A DNA stretch of 64,000 bases from Pseudorasbora parva (GCF_024679245.1 NC_090188.1:34990951-35054950), one strand, 5' to 3'. Positions 1 to 54,544 are shown, numbered from the stretch's first letter. Made by a program: numbers and translations. Notes: generated by a model from the letters alone, not told the origin.

Positions 1-336
1 ATGTTATATTAGTGATGGGAGAAACAAAACTTTTCAAAGCTTCAAATCAATTGAACCAATTGATTTGCAAAATGATTCCATTTTTCGAAGCATTCGAAAA
101 GCCAGTGACCCCTGCTGGTCAGAACAGTGTAAATGTAATGCAAACATGAAAAAAAACACCTTTTACAAACCCATTGCAAGTGTTTTGTTTAAAAGTTAAA
201 TCTTATTAAATACAATTAACTAATCATATAATATGACTAAATATCAAGTGTCTGTAATGTGTATCTTTTATCAGGTTTCAGGGCTTGCTTTGTTTGTTCC
301 ATGAATGGCTCAGCTAAACAGGCCAATAAGAGACTA

Positions 337-908
337 TTAAAGGGTTAGTTCACCCAAAAATGAAATTTATGTCATTAATGACTCACACTAAATTTGTTCC
401 ACACCCGTAAGACCTCCGTTCATCTTCAGAACACAGTTTAAGATATTTTATATTTAGTCCGATAGTGTATGCAAGTGTATGTACACTATATTGTCCATGT
501 CCAGAAAGGGAGTAAAAACATCATCAAAGTAGTCCATATGTGACATTAGTTAGTTCATTAGAATCTCTTGAAGCATCGAAAATACATTTTGGTCCAAAAA
601 TAACAAAAACTACGACTTTATTCAGCATTGTCTTCTCTTCCTTGTTTGTGTTCAATTCTCAAATAAAGTTTCAAACGGTCATGAATCAGTGTATTGATTC
701 ATGGTTCGGATTGCGTGTCAAACTGCCAAACTGCTGAAATCACGTGACACTGGCGATCCAAATCATTGTTCGATTCACTGATTCATGACCGCTTGAATCT
801 TTATTTGAGGATTGAACACAAACAAGGAAGAGAAGACAATGCTGAATATGACATTAGGGTGAGTCATTAAGGACATACATTTTATTTTTGGGTGAACGAA
901 CCCTTTAA
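337..908. mobile_element. TTAA-ended foldback MITE, complete copy
   Basis: Both ends are visible. The left end reads TTAAAGGGTTAGTTCACCC and the right end is its inverted complement with one change. The interior (about 609-848) is itself a long imperfect palindrome around a shared GATTCATGA-type core. There is no coding capacity. Partial copies lie at 3538-4012, 16134-16582 and 26713-27662. The TTAA ends suggest a TTAA-target mechanism, which is an inference. No family name is assigned. Confidence 0.8.
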
Positions 909-1440
909 CTACTATTGTTCCTTTTATTATAATATTTATATTTTTATTATAATTATTATAATAATGTCTAATAAAAGTGTGTACAAATGAATAAAACTAA
1001 ACAGAGATCATGTAAAACATCTAACAAAGCCTCGTTTACTGAAATCAAGTGACTCTATCAGTTTAATACACACTTTGAACCACTGATTTGAAATAAAAGA
1101 TCCGCAAAGGATTTCATGTTTCTTAAATTCCCATTACTACGTTTTAGTTGTGGTGTGGACTCTGTTATTCTTTTATGATTAGAATTAGTTTTAGAATTCT
1201 ATCTTTATTGTTAATATTACATATATCGTCCTTTGTATGAATGGGCCTTGACCCCAAACTTTTTAACAGTAGTGTATAGTGCTACTATCAACATTAGACA
1301 ACTAACATGAAATATTGTTGCATGCAAATTTTAACTGTCACTTTGAATTGTCACAGATATTCTTGGCACGATTTAGGTTTCAACTAATGGTTTGACCATA
1401 TAATTTATGATATATTAATACAATCTATGACATCATTTCT
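909..1440. other. AT-rich intergenic DNA, nothing recognised
   Basis: This is low-complexity, AT-rich sequence with short ATT/TAA runs. I see no splice-flanked open frame, RNA gene or clear terminal repeat. Confidence 0.5.
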
Positions 1441-1822
1441 TAGGGGGCGATGGCTGCAACGTATTCCGCTTTGAATCGATCACCCCAGGCCCCAAAACTG
1501 GAACCAGTGCTCTCTTCCAGTTTGGCTCAGAGAAGAGGCATGAAAAGACTAACATCCACTCGTCTATAGCACTCCGGCCAGACACAGGAGCGTCAACAGC
1601 TTTAAGAAATGTCAGGGCGCCCGCCCAGGCTTCGGACAAGGTACCAGATGACCGCCAAAGCATCCGGAGCTGAGTGGAAAAATTGGATTGACCACAGTGT
1701 CACATCATTCTCCAAAGAGAGACAAATGATCTGCCAAGTGACACCGCTGATGTCGAGATTGATGAGGGCCAGATGCAAACATCAGAGCTGTCGAGGCTGA
1801 AAAATAAGATTTTTCAGAATGC
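1441..1822 (+). pseudogene. protein-like relic of unknown origin
   Basis: The composition is richer in GC than the flanks and reads like protein in one frame from about 1444 to 1670, including a stretch like [15 protein letters not shown]. It is then broken by an in-frame TGA near 1671-1673 and another stop soon after. Further protein-like residues (SELSRLKNKIFQNAAQ) follow up to 1822. It starts after a TTCTTAG acceptor-like site and ends before CAG|GT, so it could be a dead exon. It is followed by a T run. I do not recognise the family, and two disruptions argue against a working gene. Confidence 0.3.
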
Positions 1823-2693
<871 letters not shown>

Positions 2694-2736
2694 ATTGCTG
2701 TAGTTCAAACTAGACTACCAAATTATATCTAAAATA

Positions 2737-4230
2737 CACTATATTGCCAAAAGTATTGGGACACCCCTCCAAATCACTGAATTCAGGTGTTCCAAATCCA
2801 ATCACTTTCATGGGCACAGGTATATGCAATTGAGCCCCTAGACATGCAGGCGCTTCTACAAACATTTGTGAAAGAATGGGTCACTCTCAGGAGCTCAGTG
2901 AATTCACACGTGGATAAGTTGCCACCTGTGCAATAAGTCCATTCATGAAATTTCATCAATACTAAATATTCCATAGGCAACTGTTAGTGGTATTATAACA
3001 AAGTGGAAACAACATCAACATAAGATTTCAAAGTGGGGTCAGGGCATGCTGAGGCGCACAGTGTGCAGAAGTCACCAACTTTCTGCAGTCAATAGCTACA
3101 GACCTCAAAACTTTGCGTGGCTTTTAGAATAGCTCAAGAACAGTGCGCAGAGAGCTTCATTGAATGGGTTTCCATGGCTGATGCAGTGGTGTAAAGCACG
3201 CCGTCACTGGACTCTAGAGCAGTAGAGACGTGTTCAGTGATGAATCACGCTTCTCTGTTTGGCAATCCGATGGAAGAGTCTGGGTTTGGCGCTTGTCAGG
3301 AGAACTGTACTTGCCTGACTGCATTGTGCCAAGTGTAAAGTTTGGTGGATGAGGATTATGGCGTTCAGTTGTTTTTCAGGGGTTTGCCACTTAGTTCCAG
3401 TGAAAGGAACTTTTAATGCTTTAGCATACCAAAACATTTTGGACAATTTCATGCTCCCAACTTTGTGGGAACAGTTTGGGGATGGCCCCTTCCTGTTCCA
3501 ACATGACTGCACACCAGTGCACAAAGCAAAGTCCATTAAATGGTTAGTTCCCCCAAAAATTAAATTGACATCATTAATGACTCACCCTAATGTCGTTTCA
3601 CACCTGTAAGACCTCTGTTCATCTTCAGAACACAGTTTAAGATATTTCATATTTAATCTGAGAGACCTAGAGCATATGCACACTACACTGTCCATGTCCA
3701 GAAAGGTAATAAAAACATCATCAAATAGTCCATATGTGACATCAGTTAGTTAATTAGAATATATTGAAGCATCGGATATACATTTTGGTCCAAGAATAAC
3801 AAAAACTAAGACTTAATTCAGCATTGTCTTCTCTTCAGCGTTTGTTTTCAATCTTCAAATAAAGATTCAAACAGTTATGAATCAGTGAATCGATTCATGA
3901 TTCAGATCGCGTGTCAAACTGCTGAAATCACATGACATTGGCGATCCGAATCATGAATCGATTCACTGATTCATAACTGTTTGAATCTTCATTTGAGGAT
4001 TGAAAACAAACATGACCTTCTCGTCCAGCATCAGTGTCTGACCTCACAAATGCACTTCTTAAGAATGGTAAAAAATGATCATAAACACACTCCTAAACCT
4101 TGTGGAAAGCCACTGTTATAGTTAAGAGTTGAAGTTGTTATGTTAACTCCATATTAAACACAGATTAAGAACGGGATGTCATTAAAGTTCATGTAAATGC
4201 AGACGTCCTAAAACTTTTGACAATATGGCG
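2737..4230 (+). mobile_element. Tc1-like transposon, decayed, with MITE insertion
   Basis: The left end starts CACTATATTGCCAAAAGTAT after TA. The right end is the diverged inverted complement, CAATATGGCG, followed by TA, as expected for the TA target duplication of Tc1/mariner. Transposase remnants on the + strand include the DDE-type neighbourhoods [10 protein letters not shown] (about 3237) and FLFQHDCTPVHKA (about 3490). They are broken by stops and frameshifts. A TTAA-ended MITE replaces part of the 3' half (3538-4012); after it the transposase C-terminal region resumes (TTCTCGTCCAGCATCAGTG). Confidence 0.85.
3538..4012. mobile_element. truncated TTAA-ended MITE inside the Tc1 copy
   Basis: It matches the family of 337-908, including the GGTTAGTTC start and the central palindrome, but lacks the right terminal repeat. 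Tc1 sequence flanks both sides, and some Tc1 sequence is missing at the junction. Confidence 0.75.
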
Positions 4231-4537
4231 TATATCGCAAAGTCTTATTGATCAATGATCTTAAAAACACATGACATGCTTTATGTACTGAGGTCATCAT
4301 CTTTTACAGCTATAGTTTACACCTATAATCTTCTGTTAGATGATGTTAAAGATTACCTTAACCAATATTATATAATTCTTTCATCAAAGTCATAACTTAC
4401 GGTAACACTATATCAATGGTTCACTTTAGACATTCTACAAGTAACTTTGCAATACGTCATCATTGGAGTATTCTGATTATTATTATTTTATTTTTTGATG
4501 GTCTGCCAAAAGCGATTCTACTGACTATTTGCAACTA

Positions 4538-5214
4538 CAGTCTTGCTGAAAAGTTTACACACCCTTTGCAAAATGTGTGAAAATATCAATAATTTTAACA
4601 AAATAAGAGGAATTGTACAAAATGTATGTTATTTTTTATTTAGTGCAGCCCTGAAGATATTATTACATGAAAGATGTTTACATTTAGTCCACAAAACAAA
4701 CAAAATTGCTGAATTTATAAAAAAATGACTGCATTCAAAAGTTTGTCAATCATTGATTCTCAATACTGTGTGTCATTACCTGAATGATCCACGGCTGTGT
4801 TTTTGTTTTGTGATGGTCCCCTGTTTGTCATGAGCAGTTAAACTGCCCAATGTTCTTCCGGGAAAAAAAAAAAAAAAAAAAAAAAACCTTTCTAGCAATT
4901 AAGTTACTGTATGATTTTGAGATCCTTCTCTTCACATTGAAGACAATTACACAAACAACTATCAAAAAAGATTTAAAAAAATTAACTGATGTTGGTGAAA
5001 ACATTTTGAAGATCAAGGTAAACTTTACTTAATTTGTCTTCGGAGCAAGACTTCATGCTTCCGAAAGACAGTACTGAACGTTTTTTAAAAACACAATAAG
5101 AAAAATGTGGACACCCTAATCCTTTTCAAAAAAAATGTCACCCCACTGGCTTCTGCTATTTTTTAAAAATCTTTTTATGAAAAATATCTTATTAAGGACT
5201 TTCGTGCAAGACTG
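4538..5214. mobile_element. TA-flanked element with short inverted ends
   Basis: The left end is CAGTCTTGC after TA (4536-4537). The right end is its exact complement GCAAGACTG before TA (5215-5216). The interior is AT-rich with an A run (4863-4886) and no usable reading frame. The TA flanks suggest a non-autonomous Tc1/mariner-type element. Confidence 0.55.
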
Positions 5215-5414
5215 TACGTGTCAAATTATTCCTCGACCGTAACACCTAACCATAAGCCTACAGTCTACAGTCTAATGATACTCTATTAGAGTTGAAATGT
5301 AGATGCAAAGTTAAAAATAATTAGTAAAATGTCTAATTTAGACCATTGAAATAGTGTAACCCAACTTGCCTATGCATTAGTTCATAAAAATGTTAGAAAT
5401 CTGCTTTCCGTACA

Positions 5415-5670
5415 TTAAAGGGTTAGTTCACCAAAAAATGAAAATTTGATGTTTATCTGCTTACCTCCAGGGCATCCAAGATGTAGGTGTGTTTGTTTCT
5501 TCAGTAGAATTCTAATTAGACCCCACTGACATGCATCATACCAGCAACGGTTGGAGTAAAAAATATTAATTTGTGTTGAAGAAACAAACAAACACACCTA
5601 CATCTTGGATGCCCTGGGGGTAAAGCAGATAAACATCACATTTTCATTTTTGGGTGAACTATCCCTTTAA
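5415..5670. mobile_element. short foldback MITE, TTAA-ended
   Basis: It begins TTAAAGGGTTAGTTCACC and ends with the inverted form. The two arms of about 100 bp (5415-5516 and 5575-5670) are nearly perfect inverted complements around a loop of roughly 60 bp. The motif GCATCCAAGATGTAGGTG occurs in both arms and recurs, diverged, in the copy at 40345. Confidence 0.85.
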
Positions 5671-6407
<737 letters not shown>

Positions 6408-6610
6408 AAAATATTTTTAAAAAATATATAAAAAAAATTAGTGTGTGACAGGGTTGAAGGCTGGTTTGAAGGGAGACGTTGCATTCAAATCTTTTTTTTT
6501 TTTTTGTCTCATACCTTCTTTCTGGGTCAACATATTTGCATGCACAGCTCTGTTTCTACTGTTGATGTGCTGACATGTCTCACATGATGCTTGTCAGTGT
6601 TTAAGTGTAT

Positions 6611-6764
6611 GGCTTTCCTGTAGCTCAACCAGTAGAGCATGGCGCTAGCAAGGTCATGGGTTCGATTCCCAGGGAATGCAAAAACTGACAAAAATGTATA
6701 ATGTGTACAATGCAATGTAAGTTGCTTTGGAAAAAGCGTCTGCCAAATGCATAAAGTTCAAAGT
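6611..6764 (+). mobile_element. tRNA-derived SINE with L2-type tail
   Basis: A pol III A box (TAGCTCAACCAG, about 6621) and B box (GGTTCGATTCC, about 6659) form a tRNA-like head with the insert GGCGCTAGC. It is followed by a short body and the tail AAAAAGCGTCTGCCAAATGC. The tail matches the 3' end of the L2 LINE at 62255-62311. It is not a functional tRNA gene, because no cloverleaf can close. Confidence 0.8.
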
Positions 6765-7640
6765 TCAAATATTCAATTAATAACAAAACTATGAATTGTC
6801 ATGATTTTGGTAATATTCACTGAAACCATGACTATTAAAATAATAATAATTTTAAAAATTATTATTATTATTAAAATGATTAATAAATTAATCGAAAAAT
6901 CATGATCATGACACCCCCCCCCCCCGACTATTATAGGCCTCAAAAATTTGAATAAAAAGTATTACCAATAAAAAGTATCACGACTATAAGAGACCTGAAT
7001 GATGTCATTTCTGATAAATTATGTCAAATATGGGTGAAGTTAAGTCTAAAATATTATTGGTGGATAAAGCAGAACGGTTTGCGTGAAAGGGGTGAGTTCA
7101 GACTGTGGGAACATTTTTTTAGAAATGTTTTTAATCTAGAAAGTAAAACTTATTGCCAAAAAATTATTAAACTGTGCACATTTTGTTAAATATTTTCAAC
7201 GTACAAATTCAGTCTAAGGGACATGACAAAATGCTGTATTATAGAAATACATTATTTTATTATAAAAAAATATTTAAATGCAAGAATTATTTTTGTTCAT
7301 TATAATGGACATATAAGCCAACCAAAGTAGGCCTATTGTGAAAAGTTTTTAAGATTTAATTTTGGTGAACCACCACTTTAAAAAGTCTGGGGAACTGAAA
7401 TATTGGAATGACCCAAGTATCTGATCTTAGAGTGAAAGAATAAAATGAAAGACAACATACTCCATCCTCCTGACGACCAGTGTCAAAAAACAAATTGGAA
7501 GCAATTAAATGGAGTATTTTTTTGTTTTTTTTTACTGCTCTGCGGGGATGTGAGTTTAGACAGCGCGGGAAGTCTTGAACAACAACAGGCACTTGAAAAA
7601 GTCTTGTACAACAACAGTCAGGCACGGACACGTTAAAAAA
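6765..7640. other. AT-rich upstream intergenic DNA
   Basis: It contains a C run (about 6916-6925), an ATT/AAT-rich patch (6830-6900) and a short ending resembling a TTAA-type MITE near 7360-7385. No gene is seen. Confidence 0.4.
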
Positions 7641-7649
7641 ACGGCAAAG

Positions 7650-7931
7650 ATCTAATCTACCCATGCGCGTTCCATAGGTTGGCAACGCCCGCCTCCTGTA
7701 TTAGGATTGGCTATCGATCTTCCAAATCTGTCTACGATTGGGTAGATTATAAGTCACTCGTCATAGTACGCCCAACCATATCAGTCAGAAGTGAGATGAA
7801 GGGCGGAGCTCCCGGAATACGGGTGGGGAGAAAAGTAACGTCTGATTTGTGTATGTCTGTCAATGCTGAACTTTGAGGAAGTGCTGGATTATTCCAAATA
7901 AGAAATAGTACGTTACACCTGACGAGCAACG
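7650..7931 (+). promoter_or_regulatory. sft2d1: sft2d1 promoter and 5' leader
   Basis: This GC-richer stretch lies directly upstream of the start codon. I see an NRF-1-like CATGCGCG (about 7660), two reverse CCAAT boxes (ATTGG, near 7707 and 7737) and GC-box-like GGGCGGAGC (about 7801), with no TATA box. This is the pattern of a housekeeping promoter. The transcription start cannot be fixed from sequence. Confidence 0.5.
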
Positions 7932-49406
<41,475 letters not shown>

Positions 49407-49554
49407 AGTATGCAGTATTCCATCTGATGACAGGTCCTGCATTGCAAGAGGGAATATGTGAAGAAAAGATCATTTTTCTCTCTCATCTCAGAATCTGCCA
49501 CATTATTCTCTGTGACCTTAAAATTTTTCATGTTTTGTCTTAATATAATTTTTA

Positions 49555-49560
49555 AATAAA
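49555..49560 (+). terminator. sft2d1: sft2d1 poly(A) signal
   Basis: A canonical AATAAA lies 149 bp after the stop codon and is the first one downstream. It implies a 3' UTR of about 170 nt. Cleavage just downstream is inferred. Confidence 0.55.
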
Positions 49561-50549
49561 TATGTAATAGTAAGAGTGAATATGTAATATTTGCATTTAT
49601 TACAAGCCTTTTTTTCTAAAAGCTTTTTTGTCATTTTTATTTTGTGTGTGGCGGATAAATGCTTATTACATGATATACTGCCAGTTAAAACTGAGTGAAA
49701 AACATGTGCCTTATTATGTGTGATGTTTATGAATGAAATCCATTACTACTGCTCCCTTTTGTACAGCAAATACCTTTCTACCAAACATATTAACAAAAAT
49801 GAAGAGAAAAAAATGTGCACGATACCACATTCACACCAAATAAATAAACACAATACTCAGGCTTTGTTCGTTTTATGTTTCGGAATTTATTTGTCTGCTG
49901 CACAGGGAGTTAATGTGTCATACGTTATAATCTTCTGGAGGATGTGTTCAGAATAATGATGTACATAAAGCCCTGGGCAACAGAGACAGCTGTCTCACCA
50001 CACTGAATCTCAGGAGATGAGCTGATGAGATTCTAGGAGTCTAAACAATAGCTTTTTGTGTAATAAACCCTTACGATTGTCTCTTGCATGCTCTGATACA
50101 GGTTTGTTCCTTATCTCAGAGCTTCACATGTTCTTAACATGACCTAATAACCTAGAGTGGCTGGTCTGTTTTTAGACTGCCTATGCAAGGAGACTGATGC
50201 GGTTTCCATGACAACTGTGGGAGTGCTCTGTTTACTTGAGCATCCCTCCTCCACAGCACACTTCTATGCACAATGCTGATCACGTGTCGGTAATTACTGT
50301 GGTGAGCTTGTGGGTGCAACCGTTGGTGGACCCTCCAGCTTATGGCTGAGAAGATGCTTTAGATTTTACACTCCAAAAAACACATTCAGTCAGACAGCTT
50401 TAATATTAAATGAGAATATGTCGGCTGATAGTGCATCTGTTAGTGTACGGTTGTCTGATAAATCTTCCCCGGTGCATAAAGGCAGCACATTAGGTTGCAA
50501 ACTCAACTGATGCTAGTATAAAATAGACCACGTAAGGTTGTTTTTCATT
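49561..50549. other. sft2d1-prr18 intergenic DNA
   Basis: This is AT-rich unique-looking sequence. No gene or element boundary is recognised. Confidence 0.45.
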
Positions 50550-51582
50550 GTACACCAATCAGGCATAACAATATGACCACAGGCCTGACCCATCAAATTA
50601 AGATTGTTTTTCATTGTACACCAATCAGGCATAACATTATGACCACATCCCTGACCCATCGAGGCATGGTCTTCTCTAGACCCCTGAAGGTGTTAGCAGC
50701 AGATCCTACAAGTCTTGTGCATTGTGAAGTTGAGCCTCGGTGGATCGGAGTTGTTTATTTAACACATTACACAAATGCATGATTGGATGATATCTGGGGA
50801 ATTCGGAGGCCAAGTCAACACCTCAAACTCATGCTCTTCAAGCCATTCCTGAACCATTTATGCTTTGTGGCAGTATGCATTATCCTGCTGAAAGAGGCCA
50901 CAGCCACCAGGGAATAACGTTTCAAAGAAACATCCACATGGATGGCAGGACCTAAAGTTTCCTAGCAGAACATTGCCTAAAGCTTCTTCCCATAGTGCAT
51001 CGGGGTGCCATATGTTTCCCTGATTCATCAGACCAGGCCACCTTACATTGCTCTGTGGTCCAGTTCTGATGCTCACGCATCCACTTTTGGTGCTTTCAGT
51101 GGTAGAAAGGTGTCAGCATGGGCACCCTGACTGGTCTGTGGCTATGCAGGCCCATACGCAACAAACTGTGAGGCACTGTGTATTCTGACACCTTTCTATC
51201 AGAACCAGCATTAACTTATTGAGCAATTTGAGCTACAGTAGCTTGTCTGTTTGATCAGACCACATGGCCCAGCCAGGACCACTTGTGATAGATACTGACC
51301 ACTGCAGACCGGGAACACCCCACAAGAGCTGCAGTTTTAGAGATGCTCTGACCCAGTCGTCTAGCCATCACAATTTGACCCTAATCAAACTCACCCAAAT
51401 CCTTACGCTAACCCCTTTTTCCTGCTTCTAACACATCAACTTTGGGGACAAAATGTTTACTTGCTGCCTATTAAAGCCCACCCACTAACAGGTGTCATGA
51501 TGAAGAGATAATGCGTTATTCATTTCACATGTGAATAATGTTATGCCTGATATATCAGTCATAATGTTATGCCTGATATATC
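50550..51582 (-). mobile_element. Tc1-like transposon remnant with doubled ends
   Basis: The terminal motif CACCAATCAGGCATAACA occurs twice on the left (50552 and 50619) and the complementary ATAATGTTATGCCTGATATA occurs twice on the right (51535 and 51561). The interior matches the copy at 22102 and is a decayed - strand transposase. Confidence 0.8.
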
Positions 51583-52544
51583 ACAGATGCACTTAAAACA
51601 AAGCTATAAATGCATTGAAGCTGTAGGTATCAGTCGCATATCTGTAACATTGTTTTATTACAGGGATAGGATATTATATTTGTCGAAACCCTCAGGTTTC
51701 ACTTTGGATTATTTTGAAGTTATAATTTGCATTAAAAAAAACTCACAGTCTATGATTTATTTCTAAAGGCAATCTATGGACGTTTTTTGTGAAAAATAAA
51801 TATCTGCCTTTGTGTGCTGCTTAACAGTAAGGATAAGCCTATTGATTTTTTCGTTCATTTTACTGGGGCTGAAACACTTCACAGTGGCTGGGTGACAGAA
51901 CAGCTGTCACTGTTAAATTACGAATTGCTGGAAAGGAGGGCGACAGATCAATAACGATGAAGGTTACTTGTCTTTAACCTCCTCTGTGCTATGCCAAGGT
52001 CACCAAGCAGAAAATATTGATAATCAGCAAAAAAAAAAAAAAAAAATCTGTTATGAAGCTCTGCTAGCTGCATTCCCTTCCATTGCTGTTTCAAATCTGA
52101 TATTATATACTATTATGAAATTTTAAAGTCATAGACAATTCAATCTACAATAATTGTTTCTGATTAGCATACCAAAAAAACTATTTTTGAAATTTTTCTT
52201 TAAAAAAGAAAAAGCAGCAGAAATCAATGTTACATAAAAAGGCTACAATATTTTATTAGTCGTTACGTTTTTATACATACAAAGTTACAACAAAGTTGTA
52301 AAATTGGTTAGTATCTTTTTTTTCACTAAAAGCATGTTCAAAATAAGCTAGGCTAAAAGAATACAACGCATAGACTACTGTATGATCATGATTTATCTGT
52401 TGAATTAACCGGTGGTTACACAGCTAGGACACTGGTTGTATTATTTTGTATTGTGCAAATGCAATAAACCTCCTTTATAAGATACATTCATAAGAGGAGG
52501 CACTTGTGTACGCATGGCTTTGTTGTTTTAACCTTTACGTTGTG
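51583..52544. other. prr18 upstream intergenic DNA
   Basis: It holds an A run (52029-52046) and AT-rich sequence. Conserved enhancers could lie here, but none can be named by eye. Confidence 0.4.
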
Positions 52545-52545
52545 A

Positions 52546-52610
52546 CCACGCCCCTTCCGTCTGACACACTATAAACCCCGCGGATGCCCCGCCCCTTGTC
52601 AGTCTAGAGG
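52546..52610 (+). promoter_or_regulatory. prr18: prr18 core promoter
   Basis: A GC/KLF-type box CCACGCCCC (52546-52554) and a TATAAA box (52570-52575) lie 165-195 bp before the start codon. The spacing puts the transcription start near 52600-52605, in AGTCTAGAGG. Confidence 0.6.
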
Positions 52611-52739
52611 TGAGATGTGGAGCGCAATGGACTACTGCGTCTAATACCCAAAGAGCCGGTGAACCGAGGCGAATGGACGTATTTCTCCCATCATTCACTC
52701 ACAGAATTCTTCGTTTTTTGCGCATCGATAGCGTTCAAA

Positions 52740-53504
52740 ATGCCTTTTCCACCAATAAACCTGCACTCTCGGATATCATCGCCAAGAAAGGAGCTGTTCA
52801 GGAGAAAGAAGAGCAGGGACAATGTCGCACCTCCTCAACCCACGTACAGTCAAAGGACAGGAGACGACAAGGAATCAGAGAAAGATAAAATATCCACACC
52901 GTGGCCGTCGGCCAATCTAAAGCAGCTAGGACGAAGTAAGCCGACCAGAGTCCCTCCAGATCCCGAGACGGACAGCAAACATTCATGGTTGAGCGTCCCC
53001 AAACCCTTGGCTACCTCATGCGAAAGCGTCCCGCGGTCCAGTTCTGGTGAGTCCAGCCATAAATATGCCTCCAGGACCTCAATAGCAAAAGAAGAAGGCG
53101 AGCAAGAGATCCACTTCTCCCTCAGCCTGACCCCCGAAGCCATCCTGGTCATCCAAAAGCGCAATTTGGAAAAGCAGATGATGGCCAAGCAACAGAAGTG
53201 CTGTGCTTCCGCGGATTTGCGACACCGGCGGGTTTTCCCATCCAAAAGAGCTCAGGGCAGCTCTAATAATAAGAGCTCCGGACCTGTTGCCAAGCTGGAC
53301 GGTTCCAATGACATCAGCACCATTGTGAAGATCTCCCTCCTCAATGATCAGCACAAATATGATGATGTTGAGTATGAGGAGGAGGATGGAGACGTGGACG
53401 AGACTGTCATGAGGAAATGTAAAGAGTGGCTCAAAGGTGTGGAAAGTGCTGCTGCTTTTGGGAAAGTTGATAAACTGTCATCTTTGCCTCATCTTAAAAG
53501 TTGA
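52740..53504 (+). CDS. prr18: proline-rich protein 18 (PRR18-like), single coding exon
   Basis: This is a 254-residue intronless frame. The start is set at ATG 52740 because the product then opens MPFPP, as I recall for mammalian PRR18. The frame extends upstream to an ATG at 52617, but those 41 extra residues do not look conserved and begin close to the predicted transcription start. Recognisable PRR18 blocks are PWPSANLK (54-61), FSLSLTPEAILVIQKRNLEK (126-145), and a C-terminal block VKISLLNDQHKYDDVEYEEE (196-215) then KEWLKGVESAAA (228-239). The middle is low-complexity, Ser/Lys/Pro-rich and probably disordered. There is no signal peptide or membrane span. The protein's biochemical role is unknown to me. 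Its position just downstream of sft2d1, on the same strand, matches human SFT2D1-PRR18. The fish protein is much less proline-rich than the human one. Confidence 0.92.
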   Translation: MPFPPINLHSRISSPRKELFRRKKSRDNVAPPQPTYSQRTGDDKESEKDKISTPWPSANLKQLGRSKPTRVPPDPETDSKHSWLSVPKPLATSCESVPRSSSGESSHKYASRTSIAKEEGEQEIHFSLSLTPEAILVIQKRNLEKQMMAKQQKCCASADLRHRRVFPSKRAQGSSNNKSSGPVAKLDGSNDISTIVKISLLNDQHKYDDVEYEEEDGDVDETVMRKCKEWLKGVESAAAFGKVDKLSSLPHLKS

Positions 53505-53613
53505 TGACCTCAACTAGCCTACTTCATTCCACAAAAGAAAGACCCACTGTGAAGACTTCAGTCCATGAGTTATGTGTCAAACATTCAATTTCTTTTAGAA
53601 ATAATGTTGTCTG

Positions 53614-54100
53614 GGGGTCATTCACACTGGACGCGTTCTTGCGTTCTTTCAGTGGTATTGAAAAGAAGAGAAGTTGAACTATTAGGCGGCCTATCAAATG
53701 GACACGCCGTCTTAAAACGCAAGGCCGTTTTACGCGTAAAACTAGCGCAAACGGGGCGAAGGAGGCGTGGGTGTCTTAAAACTAGGCACGTATGGAAGAC
53801 ACCGACGAAAAAATCTAATCAAATGCGTAGCATTGTTTACGTATAGACCAAAAAAATAAAACAGAGAAATGTAGCTAAGGCAAGAAGGCGTCATGTGAAC
53901 GTTAGCCTACCGTTCACCCAGGATACGTAGTCGGTTTCATATGCTCTACCAAATTATTGAAGTGGAACAGAATGCATAGGCCTTTTTAAAACTTGAATGT
54001 TTTCAACTTAACACGCCATCGACAGAACGTCCATAGGACGCAGTGCACATAAAGCAACAATGAACAACGCATAATGAACGCAAGAACGCGTCCAATCTTT
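53614..54100. mobile_element. MITE inside the prr18 3' UTR
   Basis: GGACGCGTTCTTGCGTTC (53629-53646) and its exact complement GAACGCAAGAACGCGTCC (54076-54093) bound a non-coding interior. The stop codon is upstream and the poly(A) signal downstream, so it is probably transcribed in prr18 mRNA. Confidence 0.65.
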
Positions 54101-54544
54101 CTTGATGGACTGACGGGAATGTGTTCTGCATTGAGATGTATTGCTGATCACTCAGAGAATTTCTGCAGGTTACCTTTACACATTGACTGGGAAACAGTAG
54201 TATTTTTGCACATTGCTATTGTTTTCACTTTGATGAGCTGAATGACAGATGTTTGTTTCAAACTGTGGAAGTAATGTGGACAATTATTGGAGAAAATGAA
54301 GCGAATGGCGACTAGTGAAATGCATTCCGAGGCCACGGTACTTCCTTTGTGCCACAAAACAATAGCTGTCAACGGCGACAATGTCTGAGAGCCTTAGAAC
54401 AGACACTTAATATCTGAGACTTGTCAAAGTATGTGTGTAATATAAACTGAAGGACTGTTTGATCGACGAACCAGCCGTGTACAGTATTTATTTTGCAATG
54501 TGGATGTGTTTATATGTGTGTTCTTCATTTTTAAAGGTTCTGAT

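Noticed and set aside
3234..3536. 100-codon open frame on the - strand
   Set aside because: It is antisense to the Tc1 transposase remnant.
52850..53245. 131-codon open frame antisense to prr18
   Set aside because: It is a shadow of the GC-rich prr18 coding exon, with no recognisable domain.
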